NCBI GenBank assembly: GCA_028293725.1
Contig: JAQGOE010000033.1
Coordinates: 1-11,725, forward strand
Origin: Gammaproteobacteria bacterium
GTDB lineage: Bacteria; Pseudomonadota; Gammaproteobacteria; Steroidobacterales; Steroidobacteraceae
Reading direction: 5' to 3'
Length of the DNA stretch: 11,725 nucleotides
Position 1 is the first letter of the stretch. Every line of letters begins with the position of its first letter. A program made the translations under genes and the position numbers. The notes under the pieces are model-generated. The model was not told the origin of the DNA and ran no database searches. It saw only the letters and a list, made by a program, of their open reading frames with translations. This document shows, piece after piece, positions 5,807-11,725 of this stretch.

Positions 5807-8800
5807 TCACACGCGAGGATGACTTGGCGCCACCAGGAACTCCTGGATGACGTTCTCGAGGTCCTCGATATCGAATGGCTTGGTGAGATGGCGAGCGAAG
5901 CCGGCTTCGTGGCTGCGCTTCACATCCTCAGGTTGCCCCAAACCGGTGAGCGCGATCAGCGGGATCGTCGGGCCGAGCTGGGTGCGTATCTCACGCGCGA
6001 CAGCATAACCATCGATATCGGGCAGGCTGATGTCCACCAACGCGACATCCGGACGGTGTTCAAGGATGGCGCTGATCCCTGCCGAGCCAGTCGTCGCGAC
6101 CATCACCTCATGTCCGCGCATCTCGAGCAAACGGGTCGCCATATCACAAGCGTCCGGCTGATCCTCGATCAACACGACGCGCGCCTTGGCCGGGCTGGCG
6201 GTAGCCCCATCGGCTCGAACAGGTTTGTCGAAGAGTGGAAGCTCGACGATGAATTGCGCACCGCGACCCGTTCCCTCACTCTCGGCGCGCATCGAACCCT
6301 CGTGTCCGGCCACGATGCGGCGAGCGATGCCGAGCCCTAGTCCCAGGCCGCTCCCGCCGCTACCCGGCTCGCGCGTCCGGCTGAAGAGCTCGAAGATCGT
6401 TTGCAAGCGATCGGGAGCGATGCCCTCCCCTTCATCAGTCACCGTCACCTGTGCCCGCCCACCCGCTTTCTGCGCGGCGACCACCACCTTCGTGCCAGCG
6501 GGACTGTGGCGGATGGCATTGTTGAGCAGGTTGGTGACCACCTGCTCCAGGCGGGCCGGATCGCCGAGCAACGACAGGGGCTCTTCCGCCAGCGCCGCCA
6601 CGACCCGCACGCCGGCCTTGGCGCGCGTCGTCACCACCGCATCAATGGCCGACCGAACCGGTTCTCGCAGATCCAACGGCACGCGCGCGAGTTCAAACCT
6701 ATCATGGGTGATCAGCGACACGTCCAACAGATCGCCGAGCAGCCGCGTCATCTGCGCCGCTTGCCGATTCAACACTTCAATCGCACGCTGTCGCGTTGCC
6801 TCATCCGCACCGGGATGCGAAAGCAACGAGGTGGCCGAGCGCACGGCATAGAGCGGCGTGCGCAACTCATGCGACACCAGCGCCAGGAACCGCTCGCGCA
6901 TCTTACTGGCCTCGACGAGAGCTTTTGCCGCTTGCTTGCGCGCGGTCATGTCGCGCGCAACACCTCGACTTCGCACCACTTCACCCGTGTGATCGCGTTC
7001 CCCCGTGGCGCTCAAGGACGCATCCAACTGCGTACCGTCTTTGCGGACCATCGTCACTTCGAGATCGCGGACCTCCCCGGTGCGACGCAAAGTCTCCTCG
7101 AAGGTGCGCAGCGCTTCGAGGCTTTGCGCCGCGAAGAGGCCACTGAAGGGCATGGTAGAGACCTCCTCCGCGGCGTATCCCAGCATGCGCACGAGCGTCT
7201 CGTTGAATTCTACGATGCGCCCCGAGCGCAGCTCGACAAACGCAAACAGGTCCGGTGAGTGATCGTAAAGGTCGGCTAAACGCCGCTCTCGCTCGGCGAG
7301 GGCTTCCTCACGGCGTTTGCGCTCGCGAATATCCCGATCGATCTGAGAGACACCGATGGCGGTGCCCTGCGGGTCGCGAACGGCGGACAACGTCGCAGCG
7401 ACTGCAATGGCAGTTCCGTCCTGGTGCAGCCGGATCGTCTCCAGGTTGACCACCGATCCGCTCCACGCGCGCTCGAACGCGGCGTTGAACTCGCTGCGGG
7501 CATCTCCCGGAAGAAGCCTCTCGAATGGCATGCCCAGCGCCGCCTCTTCCGTAAAGCCATAGAGCCGTTCGGCCGCCGGATTCCAGGCCGTGATCCGTTG
7601 ATGCTGATCCAGTCCGACGATGGCATCGCCGGTCGAATCCACGATCGAGGAGAGCAACTCCACGCGCTTGCGTGCGGCGGCAAGCGCCGTCAGGTCGGTA
7701 ATGGAAAGCACCACACCGAAGGTCTCCTCGCGTCCGGCGTAACTGCTGATCCGAACGAGGTGCGTATCGCCGTGGTTGTCCGTCACCTCGTATTCACAGG
7801 GCTGCCCCGAATCGCGACAGGCGGCGATGTCGGCCATCAGAGAGGCCCGCTTGAAGGGATGTTGGAAGCTCGTCAAGGCGCGCCCCTGGTCGTGCTCCAT
7901 CAGACCGAACAGGGCCGCCGCCCTCGGCGTGAAGCGTCGGATGCGCAGCTGACTGTCCAGGAAAATGATGGCGACCTCGATGTTCTGGAACAGCAGTCGC
8001 ATGTCATGGTTGAGCTCGGAGAGCTCGTGGATCTTCGACTGCAGTTCCGCATTGACCGTGTGCAGCTCCTCATTGACCGAGTGGAGCTCCTCGTTGGTGC
8101 TCTGTAGTTCCTCGTTCGATGCAACGAGTTCCTCGTTCGTGGCCTGCATCTCCTCGCTGCTGCTCTCCAACTGCTCCAGGGTGGATTGGAGGGTTTCGCG
8201 CGACTGTTTGAGCTCCTGCTCGAGCGTCGTGAAGCGATCGGCCGATAATTCACCCATGACCACGTGGGCGGCGACCGGCTGCGGGTCGACGGATTTAGCC
8301 TGCGACAGAATGGAAATGAGAAAGGCCCGCGGTTTGCCGTCACCTTCCAACGGATCCACACGCAGATCGATGCTGAGAGGGTCGCCGTCCGGCTGAGCCC
8401 ATTCGATGCCCTCGAAGCGCACGGCGGCGCGCTCGCGGGCCGCCCGCGTCAGGGCCGCCGCCAGGGCGAGACGTGCACCATCCGGTACCAGGTCGAGAAC
8501 GTCCGCGGAGGCGCGCCTGCGGCGCACCCGCAGCAGCCGCTCGGCGCCGGCAAAGCTGTCAATGACATTGCGATCGGCATCGACCAAGAGCGAGGGCGGC
8601 ATCACATGGTCCAGCACGGCGTCGTACAGTGTCAGCAGCGGCGTATCGACGGGCTGTTGCCGCGCTCGCTGCGCACTCGCCGCAGGCTTGGTCATGGAGA
8701 GTACCGGCGGCCGTCGCGTCAGTCGGCGCTTGACGTAGATTCGGCAAGGCTCGTTGAGGCTCTCGAATTCGGATGCAATCTCTCCGGGGGCCTCACTGGG

Positions 8801-10159
8801 GCCCAGTAACAGTGCGCCGCCGACCCGCAGCCCATACGGCAAGAGGGACAACGCGTGCTTCTGTGCGGCGGGCCGAAAATAGATGAGCAGGTTGCGGCAG
8901 GAGACCAGGTCGAGTTGCGTGAAGGGGGCGTCCTTCAGCAGGTCGTGGCGTGCGAAAACCACGGCATGACGCAGCTGCGGCACCACTTGGTAACGTCCGT
9001 CCGAGCGAGCGATGAAGTATTGTCGGCGCCGGCGCTCGTCTACGTTTTCCAGACTCTCCGCATCATAGATCCCCTGTCCGGCACGCTCGAGTGCGCGACT
9101 GTGCACATCGGTTGCAAAGACTTTCACGGACACCGCAGGTGCCTTTCCGGCGACGGCGTCCAGCAGCAGCATGGCCATCGAATAGGCTTCCTCACCGGTC
9201 GCGCAACCGGCCACCCAGGCACGCAGGCCGCTCTCGGCAGTCGATTCCGCGGCAAGCCTCGGAATCACTTGCAGCTCGAGGGACTCCCAGACGGCGGGGT
9301 CGCGAAAGAAGCGCGTGACGCCGATCAGTAGATCGTGCCCCAAAGCCGCGAGCTCCTGCTCATCCGAGCGAAGCCGCTCGACATAGGCCTCGAGCCCCGG
9401 AAGTTGGCGCAGGGCGACCCGGCGGCGCATACGCCGCATCACGGTCGGTAACTTGTACTGGGCGAAGTCGATTCCCAGGACACCGCGCAATTGGATAAAC
9501 ACCTCCGCCAGGAGCGCGCTCTCCGGACCACTGTGCGAGCCAGGCCCGTCGCTGACAAACTCGAGGAGTATGCTCGCCAGCTCCTCAGCGGGCGCGACCT
9601 GGGCGACCACACCGGCGCCGATCGCCGCGCGCGGCATACCGTCGAAGTGAGCCGTATCGGGATCTTCAACGAGCACCAGTCCGCCAGCCGCATGGAGTCG
9701 CTTCACCCCGCGCGAGCCATCCGAGCCGCTGCCCGATAGAATCACCGCCACCGCACGAGGACCACAGTCCTGGGCGAGAGATGTTAGGAAGCGATCGATC
9801 GGGAGTGTCAATCCCACGTGCGGATCGCGGTCGAACAGGTCAAACGCACCGTCCCGGATCTCCAACTCCTTGCCGGGTTGAAGGAGGTACACGTGGTCCG
9901 GTTCGGCCTTGATGCCGGCGGCCGCGCGATGAATCGTGAGATCCGTAAAGCGCGACATCAACTCGTCCATCAGACTTTTGAAGTCCGGCGAGAGATGCTG
10001 GATGATGACGAAGGCCGCACCGGTGCGAGCCGGTAATGCCCGAAAGAGCTTCTCCAGGGACTCCAGTCCACCCGCCGAGGCACCCACGCCCACGATCGGA
10101 AATTGTGCTGGCTCTGGGTTTGTAGAAAGTTCCGTCGCAGTGGCAGAAGTTTCCGTCAC
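5807..10159 (-). CDS. CheB-CheR-PAS hybrid sensor histidine kinase with C-terminal receiver (1450 aa)
   Basis: Domain order: CheB methylesterase about 20-205, with catalytic triad candidates Ser28 (GASAGG), His55 (QHLSPDF) and Asp147 (SGSGSDG); CheR methyltransferase about 212-480, with the SAM motif AGCATGEEAY at 317-326; a PAS-like domain about 505-610; a coiled coil about 640-712 built of NEEL heptads; three PAS domains about 715-830, 836-960 and 963-1085; HisKA with His1097 (SHELRTPL); HATPase with Asn1213/1214, DEGEGI at 1242-1247 and a GSGLGLGLG box near 1270; receiver about 1325-1445 with Asp1376 (LVDISLPD) and a LTKPF lysine. All catalytic motifs look intact. CheB lacks its usual N-terminal receiver, and no membrane segment is seen, so it is probably cytoplasmic. 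I chose GTG 10159 because GGAG lies 7 bases before it and the CheB domain begins soon after. The frame is open to TTG 10318, but that stretch has no domain and contains the candidate promoter. No chemotaxis gene is adjacent. Partner and signal are unknown. Confidence 0.94.
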   Translation of the reverse strand: MTETSATATELSTNPEPAQFPIVGVGASAGGLESLEKLFRALPARTGAAFVIIQHLSPDFKSLMDELMSRFTDLTIHRAAAGIKAEPDHVYLLQPGKELEIRDGAFDLFDRDPHVGLTLPIDRFLTSLAQDCGPRAVAVILSGSGSDGSRGVKRLHAAGGLVLVEDPDTAHFDGMPRAAIGAGVVAQVAPAEELASILLEFVSDGPGSHSGPESALLAEVFIQLRGVLGIDFAQYKLPTVMRRMRRRVALRQLPGLEAYVERLRSDEQELAALGHDLLIGVTRFFRDPAVWESLELQVIPRLAAESTAESGLRAWVAGCATGEEAYSMAMLLLDAVAGKAPAVSVKVFATDVHSRALERAGQGIYDAESLENVDERRRRQYFIARSDGRYQVVPQLRHAVVFARHDLLKDAPFTQLDLVSCRNLLIYFRPAAQKHALSLLPYGLRVGGALLLGPSEAPGEIASEFESLNEPCRIYVKRRLTRRPPVLSMTKPAASAQRARQQPVDTPLLTLYDAVLDHVMPPSLLVDADRNVIDSFAGAERLLRVRRRRASADVLDLVPDGARLALAAALTRAARERAAVRFEGIEWAQPDGDPLSIDLRVDPLEGDGKPRAFLISILSQAKSVDPQPVAAHVVMGELSADRFTTLEQELKQSRETLQSTLEQLESSSEEMQATNEELVASNEELQSTNEELHSVNEELHTVNAELQSKIHELSELNHDMRLLFQNIEVAIIFLDSQLRIRRFTPRAAALFGLMEHDQGRALTSFQHPFKRASLMADIAACRDSGQPCEYEVTDNHGDTHLVRISSYAGREETFGVVLSITDLTALAAARKRVELLSSIVDSTGDAIVGLDQHQRITAWNPAAERLYGFTEEAALGMPFERLLPGDARSEFNAAFERAWSGSVVNLETIRLHQDGTAIAVAATLSAVRDPQGTAIGVSQIDRDIRERKRREEALAERERRLADLYDHSPDLFAFVELRSGRIVEFNETLVRMLGYAAEEVSTMPFSGLFAAQSLEALRTFEETLRRTGEVRDLEVTMVRKDGTQLDASLSATGERDHTGEVVRSRGVARDMTARKQAAKALVEASKMRERFLALVSHELRTPLYAVRSATSLLSHPGADEATRQRAIEVLNRQAAQMTRLLGDLLDVSLITHDRFELARVPLDLREPVRSAIDAVVTTRAKAGVRVVAALAEEPLSLLGDPARLEQVVTNLLNNAIRHSPAGTKVVVAAQKAGGRAQVTVTDEGEGIAPDRLQTIFELFSRTREPGSGGSGLGLGLGIARRIVAGHEGSMRAESEGTGRGAQFIVELPLFDKPVRADGATASPAKARVVLIEDQPDACDMATRLLEMRGHEVMVATTGSAGISAILEHRPDVALVDISLPDIDGYAVAREIRTQLGPTIPLIALTGLGQPEDVKRSHEAGFARHLTKPFDIEDLENVIQEFLVAPSHPRV
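8041..8166 (-). repeat. Six degenerate 21-base tandem repeats inside the kinase gene
   Basis: Six consecutive 21-base units share a core like AGTTCCTCGTT (plus strand) and encode seven-residue units of the type NEELxxx at about residues 665-706. This is the coiled-coil linker found between the CheR/PAS part and later PAS domains in this protein family. A heptad-long unit is expected to keep the helix in register if copies are gained or lost. Confidence 0.75.
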
Positions 10160-10198
10160 TCTCAATCTCCGTTGGTCTGGCCCCCCGATAGCCTTTTC

Positions 10199-10223
10199 AA
10201 CGCTTCTCTTGTGGCTGGGTTCC
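10199..10223 (-). promoter_or_regulatory. Candidate EcfG-type stress promoter for the kinase gene
   Basis: On the minus strand, GGAAC (10223-10219), a 16-base spacer and CGTT (10202-10199) match the known GGAAC-N16/17-CGTT consensus of EcfG, the general stress sigma factor of Alphaproteobacteria. Orientation and distance fit: the element ends about 40 bases before the GTG at 10159, leaving a leader of roughly 30 bases. If the host is not alphaproteobacterial, another ECF sigma factor or chance must be considered. I did not find the same element before the other genes here. Confidence 0.5.
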
Positions 10224-10526
10224 TGTTCAATTCTCGCGCGGTGAATACAGTTGGTGGCCGCAGCACTTCGCACACTGTCGTTTGGTCCCGACAAGTTTCG
10301 CAATTGATGACGTCGCAAGAGAAGACGCTTCAGTGCGCGGCGAGCAGTTCAACACGAGCGTCGTTCTGCCGTTCGGATCGTGTCGGCGGTGCAAGTGTTG
10401 GATCTGAAATAGTGTGTAAGACGGAACCGCGGCGAGTATCGTTGCCGCAACGGAGGCGTCAATGCCTTCAGGTGCCTGCGGCATGCTCCGAATCAGTGCA
10501 GAGGCAGATCACCGCTGAGGGTTGGC

Positions 10527-10625
10527 ACCTCTTTCGATTGGGTAAGAGCCCTAGGGGCGGACATCGTCATCGATTACGCCCGGGACGACTTCACAAAACT
10601 CCTCCGGGATTACGATGTGGTTTTG
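10527..10625 (+). pseudogene. Remnant of a medium-chain (quinone oxidoreductase-like) dehydrogenase
   Basis: Thirty-three codons read WVRALGADIVIDYARDDF and then LLRDYDVVL. This is the segment after the Rossmann fold of zinc-less NADP-dependent quinone oxidoreductase-type dehydrogenases, where family members typically continue D-x-x-GG. Both flanks fall out of the family at once: no GxGxxG segment lies upstream in any frame I checked, and the downstream frame runs into Arg/Ser-rich sequence. The fragment has no start codon or ribosome site. It is a gene scrap left by deletion or recombination and cannot make an enzyme. Confidence 0.65.
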
Positions 10626-10702
10626 ACTGTCTCAACCCGGATGGCTCCAAGATCCCGGCCTGTGAGCCGAAGCCGCAGCCGAACGACCAGTAACCCCGGG
10701 AA

Positions 10703-10733
10703 TTGCACGCTAAATTGACAATGCCTCTATAAT
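10703..10733 (+). promoter_or_regulatory. Sigma-70-like promoter for the SnoaL-like gene
   Basis: A perfect TATAAT at 10728-10733 is preceded by TTGCAC at 10703-10708, spaced 19 bases, slightly longer than ideal. Transcription would begin near 10740, leaving a leader of about 27 bases before the ATG at 10767. A perfect TTGACA at 10715-10720 is only 7 bases from the TATAAT and cannot serve it as a -35. Position and orientation suit the downstream gene. Confidence 0.5.
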
Positions 10734-10766
10734 GGTTTTCGTGGTCAACTTTCGCGTATAGAAAAA

Positions 10767-11369
10767 ATGGACGACGCCATGTTGAGCCGACTCGCAATTC
10801 GCGAGTTGCTGGATAATTGGGTCGTGTGGCGCGATGCCGGCGACTGGGACCGATTCCGAACCGTCTGGCACGCCGACGGCCGCATGATGGCCACCTGGTT
10901 TCAGGGCAGCGCCGACGAATTCATCCGTGTAACGATCGAGGGTTGGAACAAAGGCGTCAGCATCCTGCACTTTCTGGGCGGCACGTCCATCGATCTGGCG
11001 GGCGATCGGGCCATCGCGCAGACCAAGATGACGATCTCCCAGCGCGCCAAGGTGCATGATGTGCTGTGCGACGTCGTGTGCACGGGCCGCTTTTATGACT
11101 TTCTCGACCGCCGCCGGGGCCGCTGGGGCTTGGTGCTACGCCAGCCCATTTATGAGAAGGACCGAATCGACCCGGTGGATGCTCGCGCAGCACTCACGCT
11201 CGATCCGGCGCTCCTCCAGAAGTTTCCCGAGGGCTACCGACATCTGGCGTACCTGCAGTCCTCCATCGGCTATAAGGTGAAGTCCGACATGCCGGGACTC
11301 AAAGGGGCCGCCGTCGAAGCGCTCTATGCACGTGGGCGCGGTTGGCTGGCTGGCCAAGTGCTCGAATGA
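10767..11369 (+). CDS. SnoaL/NTF2-like family protein (200 aa)
   Basis: The N-terminal 140 residues fit the SnoaL-like (nuclear transport factor 2) alpha+beta fold. An opening helix AIRELLDNWVVWRDAGDWD leads to the W-x-x-F/R-T-V-W-H-A-D-G-R turn, followed by a helix (SADEFIRVTIEGWNKG), an H-x-L-G-G-T strand (HFLGGTSIDLAGDRAIAQTK) and later strands. The family includes isomerases, cyclases, dehydratases and small-ligand binders, so no reaction can be assigned. At 200 residues it is longer than the usual 130-160; the extra C-terminus (residues about 150-200) is typical of a SnoaL-like subgroup often labelled only as hypothetical. No signal peptide is seen, so it is probably cytoplasmic. The ATG at 10767 lacks a clear Shine-Dalgarno; ATG 10779 is an alternative. 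It is a single gene with its own promoter, ending 62 bases from a convergent gene. Confidence 0.85.
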   Translation: MDDAMLSRLAIRELLDNWVVWRDAGDWDRFRTVWHADGRMMATWFQGSADEFIRVTIEGWNKGVSILHFLGGTSIDLAGDRAIAQTKMTISQRAKVHDVLCDVVCTGRFYDFLDRRRGRWGLVLRQPIYEKDRIDPVDARAALTLDPALLQKFPEGYRHLAYLQSSIGYKVKSDMPGLKGAAVEALYARGRGWLAGQVLE

Positions 11370-11431
11370 GACCGGCGCGCCTCCGCGACGCATTGCCGCG
11401 AGGCCGTTTGTGCTCTGCTCTCGCCATTCCG

Positions 11432-11725
11432 CTATTGCGGCTTCTCCTTATGGGGGTTGTCCTTTTCTGCCTTTATGGCCTCCTGACACGTCTTTCTCGC
11501 ATCCGATTCGCTTAGCGCTGTGTTACTTGCGCGCGTGCGGGCAACGCACTCCTTCATCTGCTGTTTTGCCGATTTGCCGCTGTGGCTTGTCATGGAGCCC
11601 GGGGTACCGGTGGTGTCCGGGCGCGAGCCGCTTGGGCCAGGGCCCGGCTCAAAGCCTGGAGTCTGCGTCTGCTGAGCGGGGCTCTGGCTTCCTTTTGCCG
11701 TTGAGTCCTGTGCCGGTGCCGCTGT
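11432..11725 (-). CDS. C-terminal part of a Pro/Gly-rich, probably exported protein
   Basis: Ninety-seven codons are open from the right edge to a TAG at 11434-11432; the N-terminus lies outside the window. The visible part begins APAQDSTAKGSQSPAQQTQT, a low-complexity stretch rich in Pro, Gly, Ser and Thr like the region after a signal peptide. It ends with a charged helical segment containing KQQMKECVARTRASN and SESDARKTCQEAIK. The two Cys about 22 residues apart, each in a helix with basic residues, resemble small periplasmic proteins with paired Cys-containing repeats. Function unknown. It converges on the SnoaL-like gene with a 62-base gap that holds no strong terminator. Confidence 0.7.
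   Translation of the reverse strand, partial: TAAPAQDSTAKGSQSPAQQTQTPGFEPGPGPSGSRPDTTGTPGSMTSHSGKSAKQQMKECVARTRASNTALSESDARKTCQEAIKAEKDNPHKEKPQ

Larger units (their letters stand above)
10160..10766. other. Intergenic region between the kinase and SnoaL-like genes, with gene remnants
   Basis: About 600 bases separate the divergent starts of the kinase (10159, minus) and the SnoaL-like protein (10767, plus). They contain a GGAAC/CGTT element toward the kinase, a 33-codon dehydrogenase remnant at 10527-10625, and a TATAAT promoter toward the plus-strand gene. In a second plus frame, 10622-10693 reads DCLNPDGSKIPACEPKPQ and then NDQ and a stop, which looks like the C-terminus of a lost protein. 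An 85-codon minus-strand frame at 10227-10484 has no family resemblance and no proper ribosome site. Confidence 0.6.

Noticed and set aside
6186..9331. Many long plus-strand frames opposite the kinase gene
   Set aside because: They are the usual antisense shadows of a GC-rich gene with strong codon bias; none has a family motif, and the minus-strand domains are continuous across them.
10160..10318. 53-codon N-terminal extension of the kinase from a TTG at 10318
   Set aside because: No domain or ribosome site is present there, and the stretch holds the promoter-like element; GTG 10159 with GGAG fits the CheB start.
10227..10484. 85-codon minus-strand frame upstream of the kinase
   Set aside because: GGAG is only one base from the ATG, composition is mixed, it overlaps the promoter region edge and no family is recognised.
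10715..10733. TTGACA and TATAAT as one promoter
   Set aside because: The two perfect hexamers are only 7 bases apart, far from the 16-19 needed; TTGCAC at 10703 is the workable -35.
11381..11440. Small hairpins in the gap between the SnoaL-like gene and the right-edge gene
   Set aside because: Stems are only about 4-7 bases with bulges and no T-tract, too weak to call a terminator.

Overview
The window is GC-rich and reads as a chromosomal accessory stretch of a Gram-negative bacterium, most likely a member of the Pseudomonadota. The evidence is a lipoprotein with a lipobox, a twin-arginine (Tat) leader, Shine-Dalgarno-led starts, a YihY/BrkB membrane protein and a fused CheB-CheR-PAS-kinase-receiver protein. 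A GGAAC-N16-CGTT element in front of the big kinase would fit the alphaproteobacterial general stress sigma factor EcfG, but the class cannot be fixed from this sequence alone.

Layout. Positions 1-1213 (minus) hold the N-terminal 404 codons of a membrane-anchored TPR protein that runs off the left edge. About 500 bases without a convincing gene follow, then a small lipoprotein on the plus strand (1715-2125). From 5556 down to 2014, five minus-strand reading frames lie close together and may form one transcript: a YihY/BrkB membrane protein, a possible 34-codon ORF, a zinc-dependent alcohol dehydrogenase, a truncated short-chain dehydrogenase with an in-frame Tat-like leader, and an unrecognised 253-residue protein. 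The last of these overlaps the end of the lipoprotein gene convergently by 112 bases. Positions 10159-5807 (minus) encode a 1450-residue hybrid sensor kinase. Positions 10160-10766 are a decayed intergenic region with a candidate stress promoter for the kinase, a 33-codon remnant of a medium-chain dehydrogenase, and a sigma-70-like promoter. That promoter leads to a SnoaL/NTF2-like protein on the plus strand (10767-11369). The right edge carries the C-terminal 97 codons of a Pro/Gly-rich, probably exported protein on the minus strand.

How it may work together. The kinase has complete CheB and CheR catalytic motifs, four PAS-like domains, a HisKA/HATPase core and a C-terminal receiver, but there are no chemotaxis genes nearby. 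It looks like an orphan sensory protein. The dehydrogenase cluster downstream has lost parts: the short-chain dehydrogenase stops before its catalytic Tyr/Lys, and a second dehydrogenase is only a fragment near 10.5 kb. I see no CRISPR array, tRNA, rRNA, transposase or complete insertion sequence. I do not see a clearly new multi-gene system. The points most worth a second look are the kinase with its candidate promoter, the Tat leader joined to a broken Rossmann protein, the short ORF and palindrome in front of the alcohol dehydrogenase, and the convergent overlap at about 2.0-2.1 kb.
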